From NCBI GenBank assembly GCA_002440745.1, contig DJVB01000024.1:19574-83573 (forward strand): a stretch of DNA of 64,000 bases, read 5' to 3'. The stretch's first letter is position 1; every line of letters begins with the position of its first letter. A program made the position numbers and the translations under genes. Shown here piece by piece: positions 16,125 to 25,309 of this stretch. Source of the stretch: Bacteroidales bacterium UBA6267 (GTDB taxonomy: Bacteria; Bacteroidota; Bacteroidia; Bacteroidales; UBA1556). The notes beneath the pieces were generated by a model. The model had not been told where the DNA came from, made no database searches, and saw nothing but the letters and a program-made list of their open reading frames with translations.

Positions 16125-18569
16125 TTAGAATCGAACCGCATCCGGTGAAACTGATTTGAGAAGAGCAATATCGATTACTTCCATTGCATCAGTAACATAA
16201 TGAAAAACAAGACCTTTCAGATATTTCTTATTTATATCGACAATATCTTTCTCATTCTCCTTGCTTAAAATAATGTCTTTGATTTTTGCCCGTTGGGCTG
16301 CCAGAATTTTCTCCTTAATCCCTCCTACTGCAGTAACGCGCCCTGTAAGAGTTATTTCACCAGTCATTGCGAGCTTAGATTTAACTTTTCGTCCGGTATA
16401 AAGTGAAGCCAAAGCAGTGAAGATAGTGATACCTGCTGACGGACCATCTTTTGGAGTCGAGCCATCCGGTACATGAACATGGGCATCCCACTTTTCAAAC
16501 GCATCCACAGGAATTCCCAAAATATCGGATTTTGATTTCAGAAGTTTATGCGCAAGAGTAAAGGATTCTTTCATAACATCACCCAAACTACCGGTCATAG
16601 AGTAGTTGCCCTTGCCACGACTCAAACTTGCTTCGATGGGTAAGATTTTTCCACCGACCTGCGTCCAGGCTAATCCGGTTACAATTCCCGGAATATTGTG
16701 ATTCACAATATTATCCTTTTGGAAACGTGGAGGTCCTAAAATTGTTTGCAAGTCATCTACCTGAATAACAGGATTATACTCCTCTTCCAAAACAATATAT
16801 TTGGCTCGATTACGAATGATTTTCGCAATATTTTTTTCCAATCCCCTCACACCTGACTCTAAAGTATAATTATCAATCAAATGCTCCAAAACTTGATTTG
16901 ATAAGACCAATTGATCTTTATTTATACCGTGCTCACCAAACTGCTTTTTCACTAAATGACGTTTGGCAATCTGAACTTTTTCTTCAGGAAGATAACCGCT
17001 TATATCAATGATTTCCATTCTATCGCGAAGAGCAGGTTGAATTGGAGTCAAAGAATTAGCAGTTGCAATGAAAAGCACGCGGGATAAATCGTATTCGAGT
17101 TCTAAGTAGTTATCATAAAAAGCCATATTTTGCTCAGGGTCAAGAACTTCCAACAAAGCAGAACTGGGGTCGCCATTGAAACTATTTCCGGCAACTTTAT
17201 CAATCTCATCTAAAACAAAAACCGGATTCGATTTTTTAGCCTTCTTCAAACTTTGGATAATACGCCCGGGCATAGCACCAATATAAGTCTTACGATGACC
17301 ACGAATTTCGGCCTCATCGCGCAAACCGCCTAAAGCCATGCGAATATACTCACGACCTAAAGCGCGTGCAATGCTTTTTCCTAAGGAAGTTTTTCCAACA
17401 CCGGGAGGACCAACAAGGCAAAGAATAGGTGACTTCATGTCGCCTTTTAACTTCAGTACTGCAAGATATTCAATGATTCGTTCTTTTATTTTCTCCAAAC
17501 CATAATGGTCTTCGTCCAAAATCCTTTGAGCTTTTTTCAAATCGAACTTATCGTTGGAAAACTCGTTCCACGGCAAATCAACAAGTGTTTCAAGATAGTT
17601 ATGTTGGACGCTATATTCAGCCGCTTGAGGATGCATTCTACCTAACTTATCCAACTCTTTTTCAAATTGATTTTTAACGTTTTCCGGCCATTTTTTCAAG
17701 GCAGCTTTTTCTTTAAGCTCCTTAATATCTTGGTCGTGAGGACCGCCGCCAAGCTCATCTTGAATGGTTTTCAATTGTTGACTCAAAAGATAATCGCGCT
17801 GTTGTTTATCCAAATCCGTCTTGACTTTGTCTTGAATCTGATTTTTCAATTCGAGCATTTTCACTTCTCGAGAAAGCAATTCTAAGAGTTTTTCAGAGCG
17901 CTGAGTTAAATCCGCTATTTCCAATAAATTTTGTTTATCAACATGGGAAGTATTCAGATTTGAAGAAACAAAATTGACTAAAAAGGCAGGACTTTCAATA
18001 TTTTTTATGGCAAATCCTGCTTCATTGGGGATATTTGGATTTAGATGTATAATCTTGAGGGCCAAATCCTTAATTGAGTCCATTAACGCCGTAAAGGCAT
18101 CACTGTTTTCAGCAATTCCATCGGTCAATAATGGCTCAACCTCTGCAATAAAATAGGGTTCTTTTTGTAATTCTTTTTTAAGCTCAATTCTATTTTGACC
18201 TTGAATAATGACGGTTGTGGTGTCATCGGGCATTTTTAAAACCTTCAGAATTTGAGCCATCACTCCGATTTTAAACAAACCATTAAAGTCAGGATCCTCA
18301 ATTGCAGCATCTTTTTGAGCAACTACGGCAATAAGTTTGTTCTCATCATTAGCATCGGTAATTAGTTTAAGAGATTTTGCGCGACCTACTGTAATTGGAA
18401 TCAATACTCCGGGAAACAAAACCGTATTTCGCAAAGGGAGAACCGGTAAAGATTCAGGAACAGATTCACTATCATATTTAAAATCTTCAGGGCCCGACAT
18501 TAAAGGAAAAAAATCGGTATCACCTCCGGCAATATCTGATAAACTCATTGGTTGTATTTTAAAACTCAT
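16125..18569 (-). CDS. lon: ATP-dependent protease Lon
   Basis: This 814-aa protease has all Lon domains. The N-terminal substrate-binding domain (LPVLPLRNTVLFPGVLIP near residue 42) is followed by a coiled coil. The AAA+ module carries Walker A GPPGVGKTSLGK and Walker B VFVLDEIDK. The C-terminal serine protease domain has the catalytic Ser in KDGPSAGIT and Lys in GGIKEKILAA. It degrades misfolded and regulatory proteins in the cytoplasm. The length is normal for Bacteroidota. It converges with the LolE-like gene 14 bp away. A strong inverted repeat lies upstream, between lon and the GlmU-like gene. Confidence 0.97.
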   Translation of the reverse strand: MSFKIQPMSLSDIAGGDTDFFPLMSGPEDFKYDSESVPESLPVLPLRNTVLFPGVLIPITVGRAKSLKLITDANDENKLIAVVAQKDAAIEDPDFNGLFKIGVMAQILKVLKMPDDTTTVIIQGQNRIELKKELQKEPYFIAEVEPLLTDGIAENSDAFTALMDSIKDLALKIIHLNPNIPNEAGFAIKNIESPAFLVNFVSSNLNTSHVDKQNLLEIADLTQRSEKLLELLSREVKMLELKNQIQDKVKTDLDKQQRDYLLSQQLKTIQDELGGGPHDQDIKELKEKAALKKWPENVKNQFEKELDKLGRMHPQAAEYSVQHNYLETLVDLPWNEFSNDKFDLKKAQRILDEDHYGLEKIKERIIEYLAVLKLKGDMKSPILCLVGPPGVGKTSLGKSIARALGREYIRMALGGLRDEAEIRGHRKTYIGAMPGRIIQSLKKAKKSNPVFVLDEIDKVAGNSFNGDPSSALLEVLDPEQNMAFYDNYLELEYDLSRVLFIATANSLTPIQPALRDRMEIIDISGYLPEEKVQIAKRHLVKKQFGEHGINKDQLVLSNQVLEHLIDNYTLESGVRGLEKNIAKIIRNRAKYIVLEEEYNPVIQVDDLQTILGPPRFQKDNIVNHNIPGIVTGLAWTQVGGKILPIEASLSRGKGNYSMTGSLGDVMKESFTLAHKLLKSKSDILGIPVDAFEKWDAHVHVPDGSTPKDGPSAGITIFTALASLYTGRKVKSKLAMTGEITLTGRVTAVGGIKEKILAAQRAKIKDIILSKENEKDIVDINKKYLKGLVFHYVTDAMEVIDIALLKSVSPDAVRF

Positions 18570-18646
18570 AATTCAAAGTGTCAAATTGTCATTAAAGGAT
18601 TTTTATAATCAAAAACCATCATAATTTTACGAGGAAAAAAGAAAGT

Positions 18647-18696
18647 GTCCCATGCAGTCAATAAAAGTGCCAATACTCATATTGACCGGATGGGAC
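18647..18696. repeat. 16-bp-arm inverted repeat upstream of lon
   Basis: The arms GTCCCATGCAGTCAAT (18647-18662) and ATTGACCGGATGGGAC (18681-18696) pair with two mismatches around an 18-nt loop. On the minus strand the hairpin is followed by CACTTTCTTTTTTCC, so it may terminate the GlmU-like transcript. It could also act as a regulatory site for lon. Confidence 0.55.
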
Positions 18697-18732
18697 AATA
18701 AAATGAGGAAATTTTGTCAAAAAGATTAAAAT

Positions 18733-19902
18733 TTACCTGACAACATTATGGTATATATGCCTCAAGATGTCTTTTTCCACCTCATCAAACTCTTTTCCTC
18801 TACGGGCATAAACACGCTCAGCCACTTGAAATGCTTTATTCAGATTATAAACTTTAAATCCATTCGCCCCTCCCCAAGAGAATGATGTTATCATATTTCG
18901 TGGGAATCCTGTTCCGAATAAGTTCACACTTACACCTATCACCGTTCCGGTATTTATCATTGAGTTGATACCAACTTTAGAATGATCTCCCATAATTACG
19001 CCGCAAAACTGCAATCCGGTGTTGGCAAAAGTTTCTTCCTGATAATTCCATAACCGAACCGGGTCGTATGTGTTCTTCAAGTTGCTGCAATTTGTTCCGG
19101 CACCTAAATTACACCATTCACCTATTACAGAATTGCCAATAAAACCGTCGTGCGCTTTGTTGGAGAAGCCGAGAAAAATGGAATTACTCACTTCACCTCC
19201 AACCTTGCAGTAAGGGCCAAAACTGGTAGGTCCATAAATTTTTGCACCCATTTTTAGTTGGGCATGCTCGCCAAGTGCAAAAGGGCCCCGCACAATTGAG
19301 CCTTCCATAATTTCTGCATCCTTGCCGATATAAACCGGACCTGTTGTAGTATTTATGGTGGCAAAATCTATTTTCGCACCTTCCTCTAAGAAAATATTCT
19401 CTCCAATGACATTAGCCGTTTTAGGAATCGGTTGGGATTTTCGACCTTTAGTAAGCATCTCAAAATCATGTCGAATAGATGTATCCAAATCAGCAAAAAG
19501 CTGCCAAGTGTATTCTAAAAAATTCACATCTCCTGAATATTCAACAATATTTTCATCAATCTCATTTTCAGGATTATCGAAGTTTTCACCGGAAACTTTA
19601 TAGGCCAAAATAACCTCATTACTTACTAAAACTTGATTCTCTTTAAGTGACTTAATAGCTTCAACTATTTCATTATCAGGTATTAAATTACTTTTAATAA
19701 GGATATTCTCATCACCTTTCTTGATTGGGTATTTTTTTGACAAATAGGTTAAAGTCAATGTTGAGGTTGTTTCACCTAAATAGTATTCCCACTTTTCACG
19801 CAGCGTCATTATACCATACCGCAAATCACATGCAGGTCGTGTAAAAGTCATGGGCAATAGAGCGGTTATCGCTTGCTTATCGTCAAATAAAATGTAGTTC
19901 AT
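18733..19902 (-). CDS. GlmU-like sugar nucleotidyltransferase/acyltransferase-fold protein
   Basis: This 389-aa protein has a degenerate nucleotidyltransferase-like N-terminal half beginning MNYILFDDKQ, with LLPMTFTRPACDLRYGIMTL. Its C-terminal half is a left-handed beta-helix of hexapeptide repeats (AEIMEGSIVRGPFALGEH, then IYGPTSFGPYCKVGG and GNSVIGEWCNLGAGTNCSN). This matches the Bacteroidota GlmU-family group annotated as putative sugar nucleotidyltransferases. The canonical GxGxRM loop of true GlmU is missing, so UDP-GlcNAc synthesis is not assured. It has its own promoter-like sequence and stands upstream of lon. Confidence 0.85.
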   Translation of the reverse strand: MNYILFDDKQAITALLPMTFTRPACDLRYGIMTLREKWEYYLGETTSTLTLTYLSKKYPIKKGDENILIKSNLIPDNEIVEAIKSLKENQVLVSNEVILAYKVSGENFDNPENEIDENIVEYSGDVNFLEYTWQLFADLDTSIRHDFEMLTKGRKSQPIPKTANVIGENIFLEEGAKIDFATINTTTGPVYIGKDAEIMEGSIVRGPFALGEHAQLKMGAKIYGPTSFGPYCKVGGEVSNSIFLGFSNKAHDGFIGNSVIGEWCNLGAGTNCSNLKNTYDPVRLWNYQEETFANTGLQFCGVIMGDHSKVGINSMINTGTVIGVSVNLFGTGFPRNMITSFSWGGANGFKVYNLNKAFQVAERVYARRGKEFDEVEKDILRHIYHNVVR

Positions 19903-19924
19903 ATCTTCAAATTAAGTTATGGGA

Positions 19925-19956
19925 CAAAAATATACAATTATTTTTATTTATAGCAA
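19925..19956 (-). promoter_or_regulatory. Promoter of the GlmU-like gene
   Basis: On the minus strand, TTG (19956-19954), a 21-nt spacer, then TATTTTTG (19932-19925) fits the Bacteroidota consensus. Confidence 0.45.
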
Positions 19957-19965
19957 TAATAAGGG

Positions 19966-19990
19966 TAAAAAAAAACCCTCAATTTGAGGG
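19966..19990 (-). terminator. Rho-independent terminator of the L31 gene
   Basis: On the minus strand the hairpin CCCTC-AAATT-GAGGG (extendable to 7-bp arms) is followed by nine T residues, 15 bp beyond the L31 stop codon. Confidence 0.85.
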
Positions 19991-20004
19991 ATTCTATTTC
20001 GTTT

Positions 20005-20271
20005 TTAGTTAGTTTTCTTGTCGAAATGCTGCTTGTAACGAGTTTTGAACTTATCAACACGTCCGGCAGTGTCAACTAATTTAACTTTACCGGTGTAGAA
20101 TGGGTGTGAAGTATTGGAAATTTCGAGCTTAACTAATGGATAAGTATTTCCGTCTTCCCACTCGATATTGTCCTTAGTATCAACAGTGGATTTTGTCAAA
20201 AACGCATAACCATTCGACATATCTTTAAAAACTACTAATCTGTAACCTTTTGGGTGAATATCTGCTTTCAT
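20005..20271 (-). CDS. rpmE2: 50S ribosomal protein L31 type B
   Basis: This 88-aa protein begins MKADIHPKGYRLVVFKDMSNG and carries the L31 signatures HPFYTGKVKLVDTAGRVDKF and RYKQHF. No Cys is present, so it is the zinc-independent (type B, C-minus) form. It is monocistronic with its own -7 box (TACTTTTG at 20313-20306 on the minus strand) and a strong terminator. Confidence 0.97.
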   Translation of the reverse strand: MKADIHPKGYRLVVFKDMSNGYAFLTKSTVDTKDNIEWEDGNTYPLVKLEISNTSHPFYTGKVKLVDTAGRVDKFKTRYKQHFDKKTN

Positions 20272-20305
20272 AATAATATAGATTAACTTTCAAAAAATCG
20301 GGCTG

Positions 20306-20313
20306 CAAAAGTA
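20306..20313 (-). promoter_or_regulatory. -7 box of the L31 gene
   Basis: TACTTTTG on the minus strand matches TAnnTTTG, 35 nt before the start codon. The -33 element is not obvious. Confidence 0.45.
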
Positions 20314-20443
20314 ATGGTATTTCTCTAAATATTAAAACTTTATTTTTATTTATTTTCATGGAAGAAAAATCGTCAAGAAATCCATTCACAAGCATTTAAT
20401 AATCAACAATATAACTAATTTATCTAAGAAAATTGGGCCATTT

Positions 20444-21487
20444 TTAGTTTTTCAATCCAATTAGAAAATCCAAAACATTCACGCCATCAGCCCAATCATT
20501 TAAATCGGGAAATTGCGACATTCCGGGTTTAACGCAACCACTAAAATTCCATTTTGAACTTAAAATACACTGTATTTTATTGGATTCGCTCTTCAGCACT
20601 TGCTCCAATTCTGACTCACCATCATAATACTCATAGTTTAAAACAGCAACTGGAGAAACCAAGGAAATATCTTCTTTCATCAGTAGCATTCCGCTATCTA
20701 AATGTGGCACTCTATTTATAAGCAAAATAGACTTGTTATACTCGTAATTATTGAAGTATTTATAGTTATGAATCAGACTATTATGATTGTGAAACGAATC
20801 TAAAAAAGCTTCTTTTTGAAAACCAAGAGGAATATAAATCTTTGAAACTGATCTGCAACCTAACCCAAAATAATCCATAATATCGTTGCTCAATAGTTCA
20901 TAAATACCTACTGAATCATCTTTGTGAACAACAGCCACCGAATTTCTATTACGGCGTATGATGGAAGGGTATTTTCCAAAATAATAATCAAAATACTTGC
21001 CGCTATTATCTGAACCTGTGGCAATTACTGCATCAAAGTTCTTCAACAAATTATCTGCGAAAATTATCCGGTTCTGGAAATCGGTATTTAATTCATACAG
21101 GTATTGAACTAATGTGGGCAATAATACTGCATCTTTCGACGACATTTTTATTATAGCATTATTGCCACTCACCAAGACCGAAAGAAAGTCGTGAAATCCA
21201 ACTAATGGAATATTGCCCGCCATAATAATAGCGACATTTTTTGGTGAGGAATAGTCAAAATTGTATCCTTCAAGCCATTTTTCTAAGTTTTCCTTTTCGA
21301 GCCAGCGACTAATATTAGAAAGGCTGAGCATGACAAAACGCTTTTCAAACCAGGGATTTACCTGTCCCGCCTTATCAATCGCGTTGGAAATTTGATCAAA
21401 ATAAGCCACACTCCTATCCCCTTCAACAACCCCTTTGATTTGACTTCCCAACAAGCTTAGACTTTCCACTAAAGTTTTTCTATTCAT
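20444..21487 (-). CDS. Acyl-CoA reductase (LuxC-like)
   Basis: This 347-aa protein belongs to the LuxC/acyl-CoA reductase family, which reduces activated fatty acids to aldehydes using NADPH. Family features are NVAIIMAGNIPLVGFHDFLS (about residues 83-102), DAVIATGSDNSG, and RRNRNSVAVVHKDDS followed by a cysteine-containing FGLGCRSVSKIYIP, where the Cys is the likely nucleophile. There are no luciferase genes, and in Bacteroidota these genes are common and non-luminescent. It is monocistronic and divergent from the glycosyltransferase. Confidence 0.85.
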   Translation of the reverse strand: MNRKTLVESLSLLGSQIKGVVEGDRSVAYFDQISNAIDKAGQVNPWFEKRFVMLSLSNISRWLEKENLEKWLEGYNFDYSSPKNVAIIMAGNIPLVGFHDFLSVLVSGNNAIIKMSSKDAVLLPTLVQYLYELNTDFQNRIIFADNLLKNFDAVIATGSDNSGKYFDYYFGKYPSIIRRNRNSVAVVHKDDSVGIYELLSNDIMDYFGLGCRSVSKIYIPLGFQKEAFLDSFHNHNSLIHNYKYFNNYEYNKSILLINRVPHLDSGMLLMKEDISLVSPVAVLNYEYYDGESELEQVLKSESNKIQCILSSKWNFSGCVKPGMSQFPDLNDWADGVNVLDFLIGLKN

Positions 21488-21507
21488 GAATTATAGATTT
21501 ACGTTGG

Positions 21508-21515
21508 CAAAAATA
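21508..21515 (-). promoter_or_regulatory. -7 box of the acyl-CoA reductase gene
   Basis: TATTTTTG on the minus strand lies 20 nt before the ATG at 21487. Confidence 0.45.
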
Positions 21516-21657
21516 GAACAAATCCAATAGTAATAATGTACTGGTTTATTCAAGAAAATTATATTCACAAAAGAATGTTTAAATCTAAAAAAAGGAGAAG
21601 AATTTGAAATATGGAACTAAATTAATTTTGACGAACATAATTGACCCAATAAGCAAA

Positions 21658-22776
21658 ATGGAAAACATTTATAATCTTTTGTTTTATCTTGCAGTAATTG
21701 CTGCAATTGCACAAATGTTTTTTATATTTTTCTTCTATATCAGATTATTATTCTACAAGCCTCCGTCTGTATCAACAGATTTTTTTCCACCAGTTTCAGT
21801 AGTAATTTCGGCAAAAAATGAACACCGAAATTTGATACATTTCTTGCCAACCATATTACAACAAGACTATCCGGATTTTGAAGTTGTTGTTGTCAATGAT
21901 CAATCGACAGATGACACAGAGTTTTTCTTAAAAAACTTGCAACAAAGGCATTCCAATCTTAAAGTTGTTAATATCAAAAATCCAATAAATTTTTTCAAAG
22001 GAAAAAAATTCCCTTTGAGTATCGGTATAAAATCCGCCTCCAACGAACACTTGCTTTTGACTGATGCTGATTGCAAACCAGCTACTAATCAATGGATTAG
22101 ACAAATGATTCAGCCTTATCAAAACGAAGAAACCAAGATTGTTTTAGGCTATGGAGCTTATCGAGAGAAGAGCGGGTTTTTGAATTTATTGATTCGATTT
22201 GAAACATTAAAAACGGCAATGCAATATTTTTCTTTTGCTCTTGCCGGCATGCCATATATGGGCATAGGTCGCAATCTTTCCTATAAAAAAAGCTTGTTTT
22301 ATCAGCAACATGGATTTCAAAAACACTATACAATCGAATCCGGTGACGATGATCTTTTTGTGAATAATGCCGCGAATAAGCACAATACAACCGTTATAAT
22401 TTCACCGGATTCTAAGACAATTTCGCTTCCAAAGACCACTTTTACGAAATGGATTCAGCAAAAAAAGCGACATCTTACCGCCGGAAAGCATTATAAGGGA
22501 CGCGATATTCTGTTATTAACTGTAAATGAATTATCATTTTTTCTCCTTATTTCCCTATCCATCTTCCTGTTGATCAACAAACAGCAAATAATAATAATTT
22601 CAAGTTTATTATTTTTACGTTATGTTTTATATTATTCCGCCTTGTATCGATTAACAAGACTTGTTGACGAAAGAAAATTATTCCTAATTTCGCCGCTGCT
22701 TGAAACAATTTTAGCCGTTATTTTACCAGGAATGTCATTTTTATCAATTTTTTCGAAGAGAAGTAAATGGAAATAA
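21658..22776 (+). CDS. Membrane-anchored glycosyltransferase family 2
   Basis: The start is taken at the ATG at 21658 (MENIYNLLFY). An upstream TTG at 21604 is less plausible. One N-terminal membrane helix is followed by a GT-A domain: VVISAKNEHRN, VVVVNDQSTDDTE, and the DxD-type metal site LLLTDADCKP. Then come SGDDDLFVN (probable acceptor/catalytic acid region) and a QKKRH motif in the position of QxxRW. Two or three C-terminal membrane helices follow. This layout fits processive or surface-polysaccharide GT2 enzymes. The stop overlaps the sigma-factor start by 10 bp, so the two are probably co-transcribed. Confidence 0.88.
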   Translation: MENIYNLLFYLAVIAAIAQMFFIFFFYIRLLFYKPPSVSTDFFPPVSVVISAKNEHRNLIHFLPTILQQDYPDFEVVVVNDQSTDDTEFFLKNLQQRHSNLKVVNIKNPINFFKGKKFPLSIGIKSASNEHLLLTDADCKPATNQWIRQMIQPYQNEETKIVLGYGAYREKSGFLNLLIRFETLKTAMQYFSFALAGMPYMGIGRNLSYKKSLFYQQHGFQKHYTIESGDDDLFVNNAANKHNTTVIISPDSKTISLPKTTFTKWIQQKKRHLTAGKHYKGRDILLLTVNELSFFLLISLSIFLLINKQQIIIISSLLFLRYVLYYSALYRLTRLVDERKLFLISPLLETILAVILPGMSFLSIFSKRSKWK

Positions 22777-23375
22777 ACCCAAATTTCACCGATAAAGCAA
22801 AACGAGATTTTGAGCTAGTTCAAAGAGCTTTAGGCCAAAACGATCGTAATGCTTATGCTGCATTGATGAATAATTATAGAGATGCAATCTATTTCATGCT
22901 TCTAAAGATGACAAATAATAAAGATGATGCAGACGATCTCACCATAGAAGCATTTGGAAAAGCCTTTAAAAATCTAAACCTCTACACCCCAAATTATGCC
23001 TTTAGCACCTGGCTTTTTAAAATTGCCACCAATAATTGCATCGATTTTCTAAGAAAAAGAAAACAAATTAACATCTCATTAGATCAGGAATTTGAAGATA
23101 ATCCGGGAAGTCAACTGTCGAGAAACGTAACAGATGAGGAGTTAAATCCCGAAGAATCAATCATCAACGAACAGAAAATCAAATATATGCGAGCCATCGT
23201 TGATAAGCTAAAACCACATTATAGAGTTTTGATTGAATTGAGATATTTTGATGAGTTGAGTTATGAAGAAATTAGCGAACAGCTTAATCTACCTATGGGA
23301 ACAGTTAAAGCCAAACTATTCAGAGCCAGAGATTTACTCTATAATATTATAAATAAAACTCCTGATTCAATTTAG
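22767..23375 (+). CDS. RNA polymerase ECF-type sigma factor
   Basis: This 202-aa group 4 sigma factor has a sigma-2 region (ALMNNYRDAIYFMLLKMTNN, with DADDLTIEAFGKAFKNL and FSTWLFKIATNNCIDFLRKR near residues 50-95). The sigma-4 helix-turn-helix is at the C-terminus (YEEISEQLNLPMGTVKAKLFRAR). The acidic linker between them is long. No anti-sigma gene is adjacent; it is coupled to a glycosyltransferase instead. This SigW-like form without a partner is common in Bacteroidota. Its targets are unknown. Confidence 0.93.
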   Translation: MEINPNFTDKAKRDFELVQRALGQNDRNAYAALMNNYRDAIYFMLLKMTNNKDDADDLTIEAFGKAFKNLNLYTPNYAFSTWLFKIATNNCIDFLRKRKQINISLDQEFEDNPGSQLSRNVTDEELNPEESIINEQKIKYMRAIVDKLKPHYRVLIELRYFDELSYEEISEQLNLPMGTVKAKLFRARDLLYNIINKTPDSI

Positions 23376-23390
23376 ATTCCATCGATTTTC

Positions 23391-24257
23391 TCAATCGAGC
23401 GCATTATCAATAAGTAAATGGTGCAATTTTATTATCTCCTTAGCTTCCTTAACATCATGCACACGCAAAATATTTGCTCCTTTTTGTAATGCAAATAAAT
23501 GAAGCGCAGAAGTGCCATCCAAAACCTCATTTGGGGAAGAGTTTAAAGGCTTGTATATCATTGATTTGCGACTCAACCCAACAAGAATTGGTCGCTCAAG
23601 AAAGCTTAGATGAGATAAAGCATTTAGAAGTTTATAATTATGGTCGATGGTTTTTCCAAAACCAAAGCCCGGGTCAACAATAATATCGTGAACACCAAGA
23701 TTAGTAAGCTTTTCGATTTGAATTGACAGGAAATTAATCACCTCAGCAACAACATCAGAATAGGTTGGATTTTGCTGCATCCATTCAGGTCGTCCACCCG
23801 TGTGCATCAAAATATAAGGCACTTTCATTTTAGCAATGACCTCAAACATAGTAGAGTCGAAAGTCCCACCGGAAATATCATTGATCAACGCCGCACCTGC
23901 TTCAACGGCTTTTTCAGCAACATTGCCATAAAAAGTATCGACACTTAGTATCACCTTAGGAAAATGCTCCTTCAAAAGGGAAATTGCGCCTAACAATCGA
24001 TCTATTTCGTCCTCTGCTGATAATGCAATAGCACCAGGACGAGTTGATTGCGCTCCTAAATCAATTATATCAGCACCTTCATTAACCATCTTTTCAACTA
24101 CCCGCAACAACTGATCATTACTACTCACCCGGCTAACTTCGTAGAAAGAATCTTCGGTAAGATTGACTATGCCCATTACTAAAGGACTGTTTAATTCGAA
24201 AAGTTCTCCACCGAGGTTCAAAAATCTTCTTTTGCTAAATATCTGATTTTCTTTCAT
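23391..24257 (-). CDS. folP: Dihydropteroate synthase
   Basis: This 288-aa TIM-barrel enzyme joins pterin pyrophosphate and p-aminobenzoate. Motifs are MGIVNLTEDSFYE (residues 28-40), INDISGG, DLGAQSTRPGA, the substrate motif DPGFGFGKTIDHN and GLSRKSMIY. All match the DHPS family, the target of sulfonamides. It is convergent with the sigma factor (15 bp gap). A weak promoter-like TTTG/TATGATTTTTG pair lies upstream on the minus strand. Confidence 0.96.
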   Translation of the reverse strand: MKENQIFSKRRFLNLGGELFELNSPLVMGIVNLTEDSFYEVSRVSSNDQLLRVVEKMVNEGADIIDLGAQSTRPGAIALSAEDEIDRLLGAISLLKEHFPKVILSVDTFYGNVAEKAVEAGAALINDISGGTFDSTMFEVIAKMKVPYILMHTGGRPEWMQQNPTYSDVVAEVINFLSIQIEKLTNLGVHDIIVDPGFGFGKTIDHNYKLLNALSHLSFLERPILVGLSRKSMIYKPLNSSPNEVLDGTSALHLFALQKGANILRVHDVKEAKEIIKLHHLLIDNALD

Positions 24258-24364
24258 ATATGGTAATACATATTAATAAATCAACGAATAGGAATCGAAT
24301 GCAAAAATCATAAATAAATTATTAAATTATTAACCAAAGATTTAATTAGTTTTAATCGTCTTAA

Positions 24365-24566
24365 AAAGGTATCTGAAAATCTGAAGTTCTTAATAAGTTT
24401 TTGTCCGGTTTATTCAATTGTAGATTAGGTGTTTTTTTTTGTGTTTTACTATTATTGGTTAAAAAGCTTAGTGATTTATTTATTGTGTGTGTACTGAACA
24501 ATCAGATTTTCTTGATTTTTCGTTATCAGTTATAGCCTGAAATAGCCCATGTTTCAGGCTTTTTTT
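24365..24566 (+). ncRNA. Candidate structured small RNA with intrinsic terminator
   Basis: The 346-bp gap between folP and the next gene has no plausible coding frame but contains long-range complementarity. GAAAATCTGA (24375-24384) pairs perfectly with TCAGATTTTC (24502-24511). It is extended inward by GTTC/GAAC (24386-24389 with 24496-24499) across a small internal loop, and outward by ATC/GAT. A strong plus-strand terminator ends the segment. The rod-like shape with a terminator resembles 6S-type RNAs. The class is an inference, and the 5' end is a guess. Confidence 0.35.
24534..24566 (+). terminator. Rho-independent terminator without an upstream plus-strand gene
   Basis: AGCCTGAAA and TTTCAGGCT form a perfect 9-bp stem around a 9-nt loop and run into TTTTTT. 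The nearest plus-strand gene upstream ends over 1.1 kb earlier and across folP, so this terminator must serve an unannotated transcript. Confidence 0.8.
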
Positions 24567-24603
24567 ATATCTTCGCAAAACTGTTTCTATAAATTCATCT
24601 TTT

Positions 24604-25194
24604 ATGCGAATATCTTCATTATTAATAAGTTGTCTTATAATTTTAATTTCAATATCCTGTATTCGAACTGAAAAATCGAAATATCCAAAAGGTCATTTAA
24701 AACATATATTAAAATACAAAGGAGGCAAATTGCATGGAGAGCAAATCTGGTATTACGAAACCGGAAAAGTTCAATCTATTTACAATTACTCTAATGGAGT
24801 TTTGGAAGGTCCGGCTGTTACATTTGGATTAAATGGCAAAAAATCTAAAGAAATGAACTATAAATTTGGAAAATTGGATGGATTAGTAACAGAATATACA
24901 AATTCAGGTGTAGTCTTATCTAAAACTAACTATTCAAAAGGGATGAAAAATGGAGATTTTACCTATTATTATGCGACCGGCAAACCCAAGGTCAAAGGAT
25001 TTTTTTTTAATGATTTGTATGATGGCGAATGGTTGTATTTTGATCAATTAGGAGTTATAATTGGTAAAGGATATTTTGACAAAGGCAATGGAAAAGTCCA
25101 AAGTTGGCATCAAAATGGAAGCCCAAAACCTGACATAATTTATGAAAATAACGAGCCTGTTGACGACTTCATCTTTGACGAATCATTTGATTAA
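24604..25194 (+). CDS. YwqK-type MORN-repeat lipoprotein
   Basis: This 196-aa lipoprotein has a leader ending in the lipobox SISC (Cys19). The rest is a chain of MORN-variant repeats with the pattern Y.NG...G....Y...G: GGKLHGEQIWYYETGKV, SNGVLEGPAVTF, GKLDGLVTEY, KGMKNGDFTYYYATGK and DLYDGEWLYFDQLG. The repeats are often annotated as YwqK-family antitoxin, but there is no neighbouring toxin, so a structural or binding role at the envelope is more likely. The C-terminus is acidic (EPVDDFIFDE). Confidence 0.8.
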   Translation: MRISSLLISCLIILISISCIRTEKSKYPKGHLKHILKYKGGKLHGEQIWYYETGKVQSIYNYSNGVLEGPAVTFGLNGKKSKEMNYKFGKLDGLVTEYTNSGVVLSKTNYSKGMKNGDFTYYYATGKPKVKGFFFNDLYDGEWLYFDQLGVIIGKGYFDKGNGKVQSWHQNGSPKPDIIYENNEPVDDFIFDESFD

Positions 25195-25272
25195 CTGATA
25201 ATCAATATTTTAAGTAAATATATTTTTTTTCGTTATAAACGTAAAAAAAACAATTCCTTAACAAATATTTCG

Positions 25273-25280
25273 TATTTTTG
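25273..25280 (+). promoter_or_regulatory. -7 box of the DnaB-like ATPase gene
   Basis: TATTTTTG lies 30 nt upstream of the ATG at 25310 and matches TAnnTTTG. Confidence 0.45.
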
Positions 25281-25309
25281 GCTTCGATGTAATTTAAATC
25301 ATATTTAAA

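Noticed and set aside
20005..20271. Zinc-type L31
   Set aside because: The protein has no cysteines and the longer type B layout.
24604..25194. Toxin-antitoxin pair for the YwqK-like protein
   Set aside because: It is a lipoprotein with MORN repeats, and no toxin gene is on either side.
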